Source: Draconibacterium sediminis (GTDB taxonomy: Bacteria; Bacteroidota; Bacteroidia; Bacteroidales; Prolixibacteraceae). From it: a stretch of 64,000 nt of DNA. The DNA lies in the NCBI RefSeq assembly GCF_000949475.1, contig NZ_JRHC01000001.1, positions 186,001 to 250,000 of the forward strand, written 5' to 3'. The notes beneath the pieces were generated by a model, which saw only the letters and a program-made list of their open reading frames with translations, did not search any database and was not told the DNA's origin. Below, piece after piece: positions 36,136 to 47,130 of the stretch. How positions within the stretch are numbered: the first letter of the stretch is position 1; every line of letters starts with the position of its first letter. Made by a program: the position numbers and the translations under genes.

Positions 36136-38922
36136 ATGACGAAGAAACTATCGATCCTATTTCTATTCGTACTGTTATTCTCCTTCTTTAGTCTTTCGTC
36201 AAAAGAAAAATACAAAATTGGATTTTCGCAATGCACCACAGGCGATGACTGGCGCAAATCGATGCACCGCGAAATGATGATAGAACTGGCCTTTTTCCCC
36301 GATTTTGAACTGGTTATAAAAGATGCCAACGACAATAGCGACCAACAAATAAACGACATCAGGCAGTTATTGGAAGAAAAAATTGACCTGTTGATTGTTT
36401 CTCCCAACGAATCGGAACCAATAACACCAATTGTTGAAGAGGTATATAATAGCGGAATTCCTGTTATTGTTATCGACAGGCAAATAGCCTCGGAGGCTTA
36501 TACTGCCTATATTGGCGCAAACAATTATTTAATTGGAAAAGAAGCCGGAGATTATGCGGTAAAATTGTTAAACGGCAAAGGTAAAATCGTTGAAATTACC
36601 GGGTTGCAAGGATCCTCGCCTGCAATTAACAGGCACAATGGTTTTATGGAAGTGATTTCGCAATATCCCGAAATTGAACTGGTTGCATCGGAATCGGGCA
36701 AGTGGAATTACAGCGACAGTAAAACGGTAATGCAAAATTTCGTTAACCAAAAACTGAACTTCGATCTCATTTTCTCGCATAACGACAGGATTGCCAGAGC
36801 AGCCTACGAAGTAATTGCCGCCAATAATATCAGCGATAAATTTATCCTGGGTATCGATGGATTATTAGGAGATGACGGTGGAATAGAAGATGTGATCGAT
36901 GGTAAAATTGATGCTACTTTTCTTTATCCTACAGGTGGAGCCGAAGCCATTCAACTGGCTGATAAAATTCTAAACAAACAGCCTTTTGAGCGTATCAACA
37001 TTCTTGAAACCGTGGTTATTGATAACAACAATGCCAAGATATTAAAACTTCAATACGAGGCTGTTGACGACCTGCAGGGAAAAATTGAAAACCAAAAATC
37101 TGTTCTTGAAAACCAGATTGCCCGCTTTAAAAGTCAACGGAGCTTTTTAATCGTTGTACTGGTTTTACTGGCAGCTATTGTTATTTTGGTTATTCAAACC
37201 TTCAGAGCTTACCAGAACAAACGTGCGGCCAACGAAAAACTGGAGCATCAAAAACTAGAAATAGAAAAAAGAAACCGGGAAATTATAAAACAAAGAGACC
37301 AACTTATTGAAGTTTCGGAAAAACTGGAAGAGGCTACACAAACCAAACTTCGTTTTTTTACCAATATGTCGCATGAGTTCAGAACGCCGCTTACGCTCAT
37401 CATTGGTCCGCTAGAGGATATGATCGAATCAACAGATATTCCGGAGCGTTTTAAGAAGCAGGTTTCCATGATGCACCAGAATTCACTTCGCCTGTTGCAC
37501 ATGATTAATCAACTGATGGATTTCAGGAAAATAGAAAACAATAAAATGCAGTTGCAGGCCGCCAGTTACGACATTGTTGGTTTTCTGAAAGAAATTGTGA
37601 TGCCCTTTTATGATCTGGCGGAGAAGAAGCATATCTCTCTTGTTTTTGAAGCTGAAAAAAACCATTTAAATGCCTGGTTCGACATGAATAAACTTGATAA
37701 AGTTATATTCAACCTGCTCTCAAATGCCATTAAATTCACACCAGTTAATGGCACTATACGAATCACGCTAAAAGTAATTAAACCTTTAACACAGAAGATT
37801 TGGGATGAAGAAGTGGAAATTAAAGTTTCCGACAACGGTAACGGAATTCCAACGGATCAGATAGAGCATATTTTTGATCGTTTTTTCCAGGCAGAAAGCT
37901 CACACGGCTTTATGGGAACAGGTTTGGGACTTTCGCTTTCGAAAGAATTTGTCGATCTGCACCACGGAGAGATCGAGGTTAAAAGCAACATTGGAGAAGG
38001 AACAACTTTTACTATTCATTTGCCACTTGGAAATACCCATCTTAGCGCATCCGAAAAAATTGAAACACCTGTAAACGATACGAAAAAGAAGCAGATTCAA
38101 CGAAACAACGAAATTCATATCAATCCGGTTTTAAATACCGGAGAAAAGAATATTGAAATAAATTTTGAGGAAAAACCGACACTTCTTTTGGTTGAAGACG
38201 AGAACGATGTTCGCGAATATATAAAAGACAGTTTGCAAGATCATTATCATATTCTGGAAGCAGAAAATGGAAAGCTGGCACTGGAAATCATCCGTGATGA
38301 TGAACCCGACCTTATTGTGAGCGATATTATGATGCCCGAAATGGATGGGCTGGAGCTTACCCGCACCTTAAAAACCGATTTAAAAACCTGCCATATTCCA
38401 ATCATTCTTCTTACCGCAAAAGCTTCGCAGGAGCAGAAATTTGAAGGATTGGAAGAAGGAGCCGACTCCTACATTCCGAAACCGTTTAACAGCCGTCATC
38501 TGCAAATCAGGGTGAAAAAATTGCTTGAACTGAGAAGGAAAATGCAGGAACGCTACAAAGTTCAGCTACTTATTTCAGAAGACGACAAAGATCTTTCGCG
38601 CCTCGATCGGAAGTTTCTGAACAAAATCTCGCAAATAGTGGAAGAACACCGCGACAAGGAGGAGTTTTCGGTGGAAGAACTAAGTCAGATGTTGGGATTA
38701 TCGCGCGTGCATGTTTACCGGAAAATTAAAAAACTTACAGGAATGTCGGTTAGCGAATTTGTACGCTCAGTAAAATTGAAACTCTCGTTAAACCTGATAA
38801 AAAACAGCGGAAAAACCATGGCTGAAATTGCCTACGAAGTTGGTTTTTCATCGCCATCGTATTTCACAAAATGTTTTAAAGACCAGTTTGGAATATCGCC
38901 CAGTGAATACGCGAAAAAGTGA
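36136..38922 (+). CDS. Hybrid two-component system sensor/regulator (HTCS) with a periplasmic sugar-binding domain
   Basis: The product, about 928 residues, starts at the ATG at 36136 (MTKKLSILFLF). Domain order is: signal; periplasmic-binding-protein type 1 sensor like RbsB (about 25-315, with IGFSQCTTGDDWRKSM and VIVIDRQIASEAYTAYIGANN); membrane helix (about 340-360); coiled coil; HisKA with His413 (SHEFRTPLTLIIGP); HATPase (DNGNGIP, GTGLGLSL); receiver with Asp730 (IVSDIMMPEMDG); and AraC HTH (MLGLSRVHVYRKIKKLTG). This layout matches the fructose-sensing HTCS of Bacteroides fructan loci, so periplasmic fructose is the likely inducer. Confidence 0.93.
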   Translation: MTKKLSILFLFVLLFSFFSLSSKEKYKIGFSQCTTGDDWRKSMHREMMIELAFFPDFELVIKDANDNSDQQINDIRQLLEEKIDLLIVSPNESEPITPIVEEVYNSGIPVIVIDRQIASEAYTAYIGANNYLIGKEAGDYAVKLLNGKGKIVEITGLQGSSPAINRHNGFMEVISQYPEIELVASESGKWNYSDSKTVMQNFVNQKLNFDLIFSHNDRIARAAYEVIAANNISDKFILGIDGLLGDDGGIEDVIDGKIDATFLYPTGGAEAIQLADKILNKQPFERINILETVVIDNNNAKILKLQYEAVDDLQGKIENQKSVLENQIARFKSQRSFLIVVLVLLAAIVILVIQTFRAYQNKRAANEKLEHQKLEIEKRNREIIKQRDQLIEVSEKLEEATQTKLRFFTNMSHEFRTPLTLIIGPLEDMIESTDIPERFKKQVSMMHQNSLRLLHMINQLMDFRKIENNKMQLQAASYDIVGFLKEIVMPFYDLAEKKHISLVFEAEKNHLNAWFDMNKLDKVIFNLLSNAIKFTPVNGTIRITLKVIKPLTQKIWDEEVEIKVSDNGNGIPTDQIEHIFDRFFQAESSHGFMGTGLGLSLSKEFVDLHHGEIEVKSNIGEGTTFTIHLPLGNTHLSASEKIETPVNDTKKKQIQRNNEIHINPVLNTGEKNIEINFEEKPTLLLVEDENDVREYIKDSLQDHYHILEAENGKLALEIIRDDEPDLIVSDIMMPEMDGLELTRTLKTDLKTCHIPIILLTAKASQEQKFEGLEEGADSYIPKPFNSRHLQIRVKKLLELRRKMQERYKVQLLISEDDKDLSRLDRKFLNKISQIVEEHRDKEEFSVEELSQMLGLSRVHVYRKIKKLTGMSVSEFVRSVKLKLSLNLIKNSGKTMAEIAYEVGFSSPSYFTKCFKDQFGISPSEYAKK

Positions 38923-38947
38923 ACACTTAAGGCACTAATTTTACCGG

Positions 38948-40408
38948 CTATTTTCTGCGATCTTCCAGCTTTCGCAAACGGCTGCGCAATGCCGACCGGC
39001 TGATTCCAAGATATTCGGCAACTGCGGTTTTGGCGCCATCAAAACGTTTCATGGCTTTGGCTACAATTTCTACCTCCAGTTCCTCAATTGAAAAACCCTC
39101 TTCGGGGAGCACTACTTCGCCCGGCCGGATGGGAATCCCTTCCACTTTTTCGGGCACACTGGCTGTATTCTCAACAAACAAATGCGCCAGATGCCAGGGT
39201 TGAAGCTGCTCATCGTCGAACAACAACACCACGCGTTCAATGGCATTTTGCAGCTCGCGAACATTGCCCGGCCATTCGTATTTTTCCAGGATAGAACCGG
39301 CCGGTTTAGAAATAAATTTAAAGGCACGGTTGCGTCGTTGCGAGTACATTTCGAGAAAATACTGTGCCAGCGGTAGAATCTCCTCTGTCTTTTCCCTGAG
39401 TGGTTTTAACAGAATATTTCCCGTTTCGATGCGGTAGAACAGATCCGAGCGAAATTTATTCTGGTCGATCAGGGCTTTTAACTTTCGGTTGGTGGCAAAA
39501 ACAAAACGCACATCCAGTTTTATCAGCTGACTGCCTCCCACGCGGTAAAGTTCGCGCTGCTGCAACACCCGTAAAAGTTTGGCCTGCATTTCCAAAGGCA
39601 GTTCGCCAATCTCATCTAAAAATAAGGTGCCACCCTGTGCCTGCTCCATTTTTCCGATATATCCGCCAGCGCGTGCCCCGGTAAAAGCTCCCGGCTCGTA
39701 CCCAAACAATTCACTTTCAAAAAGTTGCTCCGAGATTGCTGCACAGTTAACCGGAATAAAAGGCCCCGGACTTTCGAGCCCTTCCCCGAAATGGATTAGC
39801 CGGGCCACCATTTCCTTGCCGGTACCGGTTTCGCCCTGTATCAGCACCGGGATATCCCTGCTTTTATGAAACTTCAGCGACAGGTCTACCACCTGTTTCA
39901 TATGTTTGGAGAACACCGCCATTTTGCCCGATTCCTGAATGTCGCGAATGGTATTTTGCAAGGCCCGAATCCGTTGCGTAGATGCATTTACTTCCTTGCC
40001 CATCTTTTGTACCGATTCTTTCAGGTCTTTGTTTTCATTGATCAATTGGTAGCGCTCCTGAATCTTGGAAACGGTCATCGCCAGTTCATCGATATTTACA
40101 GGCTTTAAAAGGTAATCGGCCGCGCCCAGGCGCAGTGCTTCAATAGAATGGGTAATTTCCGAAAAACCGGTCATGAGGATAACCGCGATTCCGGGGTAAT
40201 CCTGTTTTACGCGTTTCAGCAATTCCAAACCACTTATTCCGGGCATTTTTATATCCGAAATAATCAATTCGAATTTATCTTTTTGCAGAATTTCCAGGGC
40301 CGCCGTTCCGTCTTCGGCATCGGTAACATCCAGCTTCAGGTCTTCCACCAGAAATTCAACAATTGCTTCCCTGCTTAATTGGTCATCTTCAACTACCAGT
40401 ACTTTCAT
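38948..40408 (-). CDS. Sigma-54-dependent response regulator (NtrC family)
   Basis: The 486-residue regulator has a receiver (VEDDQ at 7-11, phospho-acceptor Asp52 in [10 protein letters not shown]), and an AAA+ domain with Walker A GETGTGKE, an intact GAFTGA loop ([10 protein letters not shown]) and Walker [12 protein letters not shown] Fis-type HTH ([24 protein letters not shown]) ends the protein. It starts 20 bp inside the 3' end of the kinase gene, so the two are coupled. It lies downstream of the lactate operon on the same strand and is its likely activator. Confidence 0.92.
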   Translation of the reverse strand: MKVLVVEDDQLSREAIVEFLVEDLKLDVTDAEDGTAALEILQKDKFELIISDIKMPGISGLELLKRVKQDYPGIAVILMTGFSEITHSIEALRLGAADYLLKPVNIDELAMTVSKIQERYQLINENKDLKESVQKMGKEVNASTQRIRALQNTIRDIQESGKMAVFSKHMKQVVDLSLKFHKSRDIPVLIQGETGTGKEMVARLIHFGEGLESPGPFIPVNCAAISEQLFESELFGYEPGAFTGARAGGYIGKMEQAQGGTLFLDEIGELPLEMQAKLLRVLQQRELYRVGGSQLIKLDVRFVFATNRKLKALIDQNKFRSDLFYRIETGNILLKPLREKTEEILPLAQYFLEMYSQRRNRAFKFISKPAGSILEKYEWPGNVRELQNAIERVVLLFDDEQLQPWHLAHLFVENTASVPEKVEGIPIRPGEVVLPEEGFSIEELEVEIVAKAMKRFDGAKTAVAEYLGISRSALRSRLRKLEDRRK

Positions 40409-42830
40409 TTTCAGTGTCTTTAGTAAATGTTATCACAAACCGAACACCATCTCCTTCCCGGTTCTCGTAACGAATGTCGCCATTCATTTTCGTAACAAAT
40501 GTTTTTACAATGGCCAGTCCCAGTCCCGTTCCGCCTTTGCTTTTTTTGGTTGAATAAAAAGGATCGAACAACTGCTCGCCGATCGAACTTTCAATCCCGG
40601 CACCATTGTCTTCCAGAATCAGTTCTATCTGCTTTTCCTTTTTAACGGTACGAACGTTTATTTCCTTTTTTTCGCGTTCCACCTCATCGAGCGCATGAAT
40701 GGAATTCACCACCAGGTTGATAACCACCTGTTCAATCTGAATTTTATTTCCTTTTAAATACAACTCGCCGGCAGCCAGTTTCTGGGTAGCCACAATGCCG
40801 TGATTCCGAATTTGCCGGCGCAGCAAATCGAGCGCATTTTTTACGATCGTGTTTAAATCAACCAGCTGAAGTTCATCCGAATCGGGAACTGGATTAACCC
40901 AGTAATTGCGCATGTGGCTTACAATTTCATCGATGCGTTCAGTACCTTTCGAAATGGCTTCCAGTTTGCGAACAATATAACTTCCGGTCTCGGTTCCTTC
41001 GCGCCTCATTTTCCGCAGCACGGTATCGGTAGTGATTTTTATGGCGTTAAGCGGCTGGTTAATTTCGTGCGTAATGCCCCCGGTTATTACCCCAATGGAG
41101 GCCAAACGCGAAGTACGCTCCATAACACGCACCGCCTCGGCATGTTGTTTCTCCATGCTCAAAAACTGGTTCATCTGGAAGTTCCGCTCCCAGGCGTTGG
41201 CAATTACCCGCACCAGTGTTAAAAGCAGGCGTTGTTCGTCCTTTTCCCAAACATGTGGCTCCTGGAAAGCAAAACCGGCCATCCCGTTTATTTTATCCAC
41301 CACTTTTATCGGAATCAGCATCACCGAACGGATACCCCGATTTTCAAAAAATTGCCTTTCGCCTTCGCTTAGCTCCGAAAGATCGGGGCTTACAATAGTT
41401 TCATTTTTAAGAATCCGTGTGATGATATTTTGCATCGCCTCGGTTCGGCTACTGTCCATTTCTTCTATACCTTCTCCTTTTTCCGAAGTCATTGAACCGA
41501 TTATCTGGCCAATCTTATCGTCTTCGGAAAAACTGTACAAGCTTACTTTTCCCACATGCGTTGACCCCGTAATTGCATTCAAAACCTTATCGATCACTTG
41601 TGTGAAATCGTTGGTGGAATTCAGGTAGGTAACGATTTCGGCCATTAGCCGCTGTTGTTTAAATGCCAGCGTTAAATGCTCCTGTTTTAAGAGCAACAAC
41701 TTCTCGGCCTTTTTACGGCGCTGAACCGACCGGCTTAAAACCAGGATAATAACAAAAGCCACTACCAGCACCAAAAGCACCACTACGATAGTTGTTTTGT
41801 TGAGGGAATAAAAATCCATCGGTTTATTGATGATCCGGGCCTCGGCAGGAAGTTTGCTCTTATCGATGTTATACTTTTTCAGCAGATTCTGATCGAACAT
41901 GTAAAGCCCCTGCAAATCTTCTTTTATGGGAATTTCCGATGTTTTCTCGCCATGCAAAATGCGTAATCCCATTAATGCCGCTTCCTTCCCGTGATCAATA
42001 CCGCGGATTAGCTTTCCGCCAACGATACCGCGGTTTAAAAAGAACTCCCAGCTGGAATAAACCGGAACTTTTGCATTTTCAGCCACCAGCCTCGATTCTT
42101 CTTTGTACGATATAAATTCCTGGTTTTTATCCTTGTTGAAAGTGAGCATCAGGATTAGGTCGGGCGAATTAACACGGGCCACTTCTTCAGCCAGTTCATC
42201 AAAACTTACATTATCGATAAAACGAAGTTTGTTTCGGTAATTTTCGGGTAGCGCATCCAGCATCATCCGGTTAATTTTGGCTGTGGTGGTGTACAAATCA
42301 TTCACCACATAAATGAGCCCCGATCCGGGATGCAGTTTTTCCATGATATCGATGGTTGCCTTAAAATCGGGGCGTTCGGTTATCCCGGTAATCATTCCAT
42401 CGTTGATATCGCGCTCATCGATTTGCTGGTTAATTCCACAAAAAACAACCGGAATATTCTTGTAAATTTCCTCGCGGTTATCGAGCAAAAATTTCAACGC
42501 ATCATCGTCGACTGTTATAATCAGATCAAATTGATTTTGTTGCAGACGTTCGCGGTAAAATCGTTCAATCCGAGAAAAATAAAGCGAATCGGTGTATCTT
42601 TTTGTATCGAGGTATTCATAAAAAAGCTCCACTTCTTCATCGTGCGCCGACATAATTTCCTGTATTCCGCGCGACACATTATCCGACCAATCCAGCCCCT
42701 GGTGATACGAATGCAGCACCAAGATTTTATGCGACGGCTGTTCGTAAGCAAATACCGATACCGTAAAAATCAAAAATAGGGGAAGCAGTAAACAACCGAA
42801 GAACATCTTCTTTATTTGTGATTTTTTCAT
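40389..42830 (-). CDS. Sensor histidine kinase with ABC-substrate-binding-like periplasmic domain and GAF
   Basis: The 813-residue kinase has a signal or first membrane segment ([19 protein letters not shown]) and a periplasmic domain of the PF04392 type (about 30-330, [18 protein letters not shown] and [11 protein letters not shown]). A membrane helix [20 protein letters not shown] follows near 350, then a GAF-like domain (about 400-565), HisKA with His588 ([16 protein letters not shown]) and HATPase ([30 protein letters not shown]). It overlaps the regulator gene. Ligand binding in the periplasm is expected, and lactate or a related acid is a guess from context. Confidence 0.9.
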   Translation of the reverse strand: MKKSQIKKMFFGCLLLPLFLIFTVSVFAYEQPSHKILVLHSYHQGLDWSDNVSRGIQEIMSAHDEEVELFYEYLDTKRYTDSLYFSRIERFYRERLQQNQFDLIITVDDDALKFLLDNREEIYKNIPVVFCGINQQIDERDINDGMITGITERPDFKATIDIMEKLHPGSGLIYVVNDLYTTTAKINRMMLDALPENYRNKLRFIDNVSFDELAEEVARVNSPDLILMLTFNKDKNQEFISYKEESRLVAENAKVPVYSSWEFFLNRGIVGGKLIRGIDHGKEAALMGLRILHGEKTSEIPIKEDLQGLYMFDQNLLKKYNIDKSKLPAEARIINKPMDFYSLNKTTIVVVLLVLVVAFVIILVLSRSVQRRKKAEKLLLLKQEHLTLAFKQQRLMAEIVTYLNSTNDFTQVIDKVLNAITGSTHVGKVSLYSFSEDDKIGQIIGSMTSEKGEGIEEMDSSRTEAMQNIITRILKNETIVSPDLSELSEGERQFFENRGIRSVMLIPIKVVDKINGMAGFAFQEPHVWEKDEQRLLLTLVRVIANAWERNFQMNQFLSMEKQHAEAVRVMERTSRLASIGVITGGITHEINQPLNAIKITTDTVLRKMRREGTETGSYIVRKLEAISKGTERIDEIVSHMRNYWVNPVPDSDELQLVDLNTIVKNALDLLRRQIRNHGIVATQKLAAGELYLKGNKIQIEQVVINLVVNSIHALDEVEREKKEINVRTVKKEKQIELILEDNGAGIESSIGEQLFDPFYSTKKSKGGTGLGLAIVKTFVTKMNGDIRYENREGDGVRFVITFTKDTENESTGS

Positions 42831-42950
42831 AAGCCTATTCCCGTCCCTAATTTTCTTTTAAGATAAACAATTAAATATAAGTTTTTCTTTCAATCGTAAT
42901 GAAATAAATCAGAAGGAGTTGGAGATGCCAACTATGCTCCATAACGAAAA

Positions 42951-42976
42951 CAGGGGAAACTACAAGTAGTCTCCCC
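42951..42976 (-). terminator. Hairpin after the dehydrogenase-porin gene
   Basis: AGGGGAAACTAC and GTAGTCTCCCCT pair with one mismatch, giving an 11-12 bp stem about 33 bp downstream of the stop at 43009. The T-run is weak (TGTTTTCG on the minus strand), so it may only partly separate the permease/dehydrogenase genes from the kinase pair. Confidence 0.5.
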
Positions 42977-43008
42977 TCCCTCCTCAACTCAATACCTCTG
43001 CCGGAATT

Positions 43009-46000
43009 CTAGAATGAATATTTCACATGTAATTGCAAGCGGGTGTTTCCCACTTTCTCCACATCCGTTACATTCAAACCGGAATCGGCTGTGCCGTATC
43101 CTGCATAAGTTTGGTTTAATTCCAACATCACTTTAATTGCCTGGTTTCCCATTATTACTCTTGGCGATATTCGCGCAACATAATCAATGTTAGTGCCCCG
43201 GGCATAAACCTCTCCGCCATCGGCAATTGGGTCGCTGCTACCCAAGTTGTTCGCCATACCTGCGAAAAGGCCAAAATTCACCTTCGAAAAGCGCGTCATT
43301 ACTTCTGTCCACCACGAAAAAGTATTCACCGGTGTATATTTAAAACTGTTTGTTTCTGTATTGATTTCGCTAACACCGTAACCTCCAAGCATGGTTAAAT
43401 CGGTGCCGTTTTGTGCATAAATACCCTGAAGTTTAAAAGTCATCGATTTGCTTTTTAGAACGGTATATGCAATAGCATGATAGGTTCTGAGTGATTCATC
43501 CACATAATTGCCGTCGCTGTTTACAAAGCGCGGAACAAGGCTTTTGGTTCCGGCTACTAAACCAATCAGGCTTTTGCCCGGCGCACCGTATTCCAGGTGC
43601 ACATCAAATTCAGGAATTGACGACTGGCGAATATAGACAGAGCTGAGTCCTTGCGGCCCGAGCGATTTGTAATCCAGCTGCGATAAAGCGGTTAATGATC
43701 CAACAAATTTGTCAGAAAACTTGCGCGTTACCCTGATTTGCGGATTTCGTGCCAGCGTTGAAATTGGCGCTGCTGCTCCCCACGACGAAACCTCGGGGTA
43801 GCACGACAAAACAAACATCGGGCTCCAGTACTGGCCAATCATAATGCTTGTTTTTTCATAGTCGAGTTTGGCCATGGCGTGACGCAGACGTACCGTGCCG
43901 ATTTTATCGTTTGCATTTCCAACAAAATCGAATTCAATAAGACTGCTTAAATCTCCGCCCCACAATTTGGAGCCTGAAGATTTTGCGCGTAGGCGGCTGT
44001 GCAAAGCAAAAAAGTTAAAGTTGCCTTTTGCGTTAATATCAACTCCATTATCATCGTAAACAATAGGCGCCGGATATAAAACCACATCCCCGTCGCGGGC
44101 CGAAACTACCTGCCGGCTATCGAAAACCGCCTCGGTAGATACAAATCCGCCTACTTCTACTTTTATCTTGTCCTGTGCATTCACCAAAGATGTTAACGAC
44201 AGCAGTAAAATCATAACGGCTGTTGCCATTGCAGTTTTGGTTTTCTCTTTAGCAACAGGTTTTGTTTCCTTTTTAACCAATTCTTTTTTGGGTGCCGGTT
44301 CGGTAACCTGATCGACCAGATAAACAATTGATTTGTGGGAAATTCCACTGTTTTTCGACAAACCAATCTCACAGGTTCTTGAAGTGGAGTACCCTTGTTT
44401 TACGTCATCAGGCAGCTGAATCTTCAAATTCCGAAGACCATGTTCGTTTAATTCGGGATACGAAAAACCCCTGTCGCCGGCAAAACCACAACAGTTGGTT
44501 TCGGGCTGAACCACTTTTTCAGCACATAACTTCGCCAGATCGACCAAACGGGCGTCCATTCCCATTTTTTTCATACTGCAAACCGCAAATACCGAAACGG
44601 GCTCAGCCACCGGAGTAAAACTTAATTCATCTTTTAAATATTCCCAAATGAACTCTACCGGTTCGTACAATTTTAAGCGGTCTTTCATATTTTCTTTCAT
44701 GGTAAACAGGCATGGGCTCATATCGCATAAAACCGGATATTTGCCGTATTGGCTGGCACTTTTCAACGCTTCTTCCAGTTCATTCGATTTTCTCAAGCCC
44801 TGCTCTTTAAATCCTTTGCTGGAATAGGACATTCCACAACAAAGACTATTCAACTTCTCGGGATAGATAATTTCGTATCCTGCCTTTTTTATCAGGCGTT
44901 CCATAACAGCAGTCAGCTGTTCTTCTCCTTTTTGATCTTTTGATTTTCCCATCGATCGGTTGATACACGACGGGAAGTAAACCACCTTTTTAGGATTTGC
45001 CGAATCGACCTTACCGGGCACTATTTTTTTCGCACCCGATGGCATGTACTCGTTCCAAAGCGGCACTTTTTTGCCCGAAAGTTTATGAATACCGTTTGAG
45101 GCAGCGTTCATAAAACCGGTTCCCAGCACCGAATGTGCAAGATTTACAACCGACAGCGAACCACGCATAACTTTAGTGGTTAAGGCCATATGATCGGCCA
45201 GCCAGTCGGCCACTTTGTTTTGCTTTGGCGTATGTTTTTGATAACGAATTTCCTTGATCAGTTTTCCGGTATCGATTTTCACAGGGCAACTTAAGGCACA
45301 AAGCCCATCGGTAGCGCAGGTTTCGTCGCCCGAATAATTGTACGAATTTTCGAGGGCCGCCAATTCATGAACTTTCTCGCCGCTTACCCGCAAACGTGAA
45401 ATCTCGCGGTAAACCGCCACACGCTGGCGCGGCGACAAGGTTAGTTCGTTGGCCACGCACGAGGGTTCGCAAAAACCACACTCAATACATTTGTCCACCT
45501 TTTCTGATGCAGCCGGAAGCGGTTTCAGATTTTTCAGATGCGATTGCGAATCATCGTTCAGGATAACACCCGGATTTAGCAAATAATGAGGATCAAAAAT
45601 CTGCTTGATCTTTTTCATCAGATCGTAGGCTTCCTTTCCCCATTCGTGCTCAACATAAGGGGCCATGTTCCTTCCCGTTCCGTGTTCCGCCTTTAAAGCG
45701 CCGTCGTATTTATCAACTACCAGTTTCACCAGGTCGTCCATAAAATTCTGATAGCGGGTTACTTCTTCTTCACTGGCAAAATCCTGTGTAAACACAAAGT
45801 GCAGGTTTCCTTCCAGCGCATGACCAAAAATCACGGCTTCATCATAACCGTATGTTACAAAAAGAGCCTGCAAATCGAGCGAGGCCTGTGCCAGTTTTGG
45901 TACCGGGAAAGTCACGTCTTCGATAATTACGGTTGTGCCGGTTTCTCGCATGGCACCTACCGACGGGAATAAACCTTTTCTGATTTTCCACAAGGCCATA

Positions 46001-47112
46001 AATTCAGACAGCACATCGGTAAATGATACCGGAATTTCGGCAGGAATATCGCTTATCGTTTCTAAAATCTCATCAATCTGTTCAGCCAGAACTGTTGGCT
46101 CTGATGCACGGGTTTCCACCAGAATGGCACTGGCTCCTTCCGACAAATCTTTCAGGTAAGCCGGCACTCCGTCCTGATCTTCAACCGAACGAAGACCTGC
46201 CCGGTCAATCAGTTCGACCGCAGCCACCGGGGCACTTTTTAACAACGAAACCGCGTTACATGCTTTTTCAATATCGGGGAAAACCATCAGTGAACTAGCT
46301 TTGAATTTGTGTTCGATTACCGTTTTGTAGGTGATCTCGGCAATAAAACCCAAAGTTCCTTCAGAGCCAATCATAATGTGTTCGATCACATCAAAGGGAT
46401 CGGTAAAATCGACCAGCGCATTCAGGCTGTAACCCGTTGTATTTTTCATTTTGAACTTGTCGCGGATACGCTGCGCCAAAGGCTCGTTGGCATTAACCGA
46501 TTCCACCAGTTCGGTTAGGTTAGCCAAAAGTCCGGCATGTGTTTCCCTGAAAGCTTCTTTACTTTTTTCATCACCGGTGTCGAGCAACGTTCCGTCGTGG
46601 AAAACAATTTTCATGCTTTCAACCGTTTTGTAAGAGTTTTCGGATGTACCGCAACACATTCCGCTGGCGTTGTTGGCAGCAATTCCGCCAATCTGAGCCG
46701 CATTTATCGATGCCGGATCAGGACCGATTTTACGTCCGTATTTTGCTAAAATAGCATTGGCTCGTGCACCGATAATTCCGGGTTGCAAACGAATACTCAG
46801 GCCGTTCGCCAGTACTTCGTGCTTTTGCCAGTGAGCGCCGGCAATCACCAGTATCGAATCGGTGATGGCCTGACCTGAAAGACTGGTTCCGCCAGCACGG
46901 AAAGTAACCGGTAGTTTTCGTTTTTGGGCTTCCTTTAATATCGTTGACACTTCGTTTTCGTCCCTGGCCTTGATTACCAGCTTTGGAATCAGGCGATAAA
47001 AACTCGCATCGGTTCCAAATGCCAGCGTGTGCATCGGATCGTGAAACATTCGGTTCTCATCGATCACCGACAATAACGAATCGTAGAGTGATTTATATTC
47101 TCCGCTAAGCAT
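43009..47112 (-). CDS. FAD/FeS D-lactate dehydrogenase-like protein fused in frame to an outer-membrane porin
   Basis: The frame is 1367 codons without a stop. Residues 1 to about 940 are a complete FAD-linked dehydrogenase of the GlcD/Dld type: FAD-binding region with RAGGTSLSGQAI and GGIAANNASGMCCG, FAD-oxidase C region with EHGTGRNMAPYVEHEWG, two 4Fe-4S motifs (CIECGFCEPSC from Cys542; CATDGLCALSCP), and two CCG domains (LCCGMSYSS, NCCGFAGDRGF). A K/P-rich linker (about 943-960) leads to a signal-peptide-like MATAVMILLLSLTSLVNAQ from Met962. About 385 further residues form a porin-like barrel ending LQLHVKYSF. The parts belong to different compartments, so internal initiation at 44229 or a recently lost stop is possible. 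It is 18 bp downstream of the lactate permease gene. Confidence 0.85.
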   Translation of the reverse strand: MLSGEYKSLYDSLLSVIDENRMFHDPMHTLAFGTDASFYRLIPKLVIKARDENEVSTILKEAQKRKLPVTFRAGGTSLSGQAITDSILVIAGAHWQKHEVLANGLSIRLQPGIIGARANAILAKYGRKIGPDPASINAAQIGGIAANNASGMCCGTSENSYKTVESMKIVFHDGTLLDTGDEKSKEAFRETHAGLLANLTELVESVNANEPLAQRIRDKFKMKNTTGYSLNALVDFTDPFDVIEHIMIGSEGTLGFIAEITYKTVIEHKFKASSLMVFPDIEKACNAVSLLKSAPVAAVELIDRAGLRSVEDQDGVPAYLKDLSEGASAILVETRASEPTVLAEQIDEILETISDIPAEIPVSFTDVLSEFMALWKIRKGLFPSVGAMRETGTTVIIEDVTFPVPKLAQASLDLQALFVTYGYDEAVIFGHALEGNLHFVFTQDFASEEEVTRYQNFMDDLVKLVVDKYDGALKAEHGTGRNMAPYVEHEWGKEAYDLMKKIKQIFDPHYLLNPGVILNDDSQSHLKNLKPLPAASEKVDKCIECGFCEPSCVANELTLSPRQRVAVYREISRLRVSGEKVHELAALENSYNYSGDETCATDGLCALSCPVKIDTGKLIKEIRYQKHTPKQNKVADWLADHMALTTKVMRGSLSVVNLAHSVLGTGFMNAASNGIHKLSGKKVPLWNEYMPSGAKKIVPGKVDSANPKKVVYFPSCINRSMGKSKDQKGEEQLTAVMERLIKKAGYEIIYPEKLNSLCCGMSYSSKGFKEQGLRKSNELEEALKSASQYGKYPVLCDMSPCLFTMKENMKDRLKLYEPVEFIWEYLKDELSFTPVAEPVSVFAVCSMKKMGMDARLVDLAKLCAEKVVQPETNCCGFAGDRGFSYPELNEHGLRNLKIQLPDDVKQGYSTSRTCEIGLSKNSGISHKSIVYLVDQVTEPAPKKELVKKETKPVAKEKTKTAMATAVMILLLSLTSLVNAQDKIKVEVGGFVSTEAVFDSRQVVSARDGDVVLYPAPIVYDDNGVDINAKGNFNFFALHSRLRAKSSGSKLWGGDLSSLIEFDFVGNANDKIGTVRLRHAMAKLDYEKTSIMIGQYWSPMFVLSCYPEVSSWGAAAPISTLARNPQIRVTRKFSDKFVGSLTALSQLDYKSLGPQGLSSVYIRQSSIPEFDVHLEYGAPGKSLIGLVAGTKSLVPRFVNSDGNYVDESLRTYHAIAYTVLKSKSMTFKLQGIYAQNGTDLTMLGGYGVSEINTETNSFKYTPVNTFSWWTEVMTRFSKVNFGLFAGMANNLGSSDPIADGGEVYARGTNIDYVARISPRVIMGNQAIKVMLELNQTYAGYGTADSGLNVTDVEKVGNTRLQLHVKYSF

Positions 47113-47130
47113 AATTTCTTTGTTTAAATT

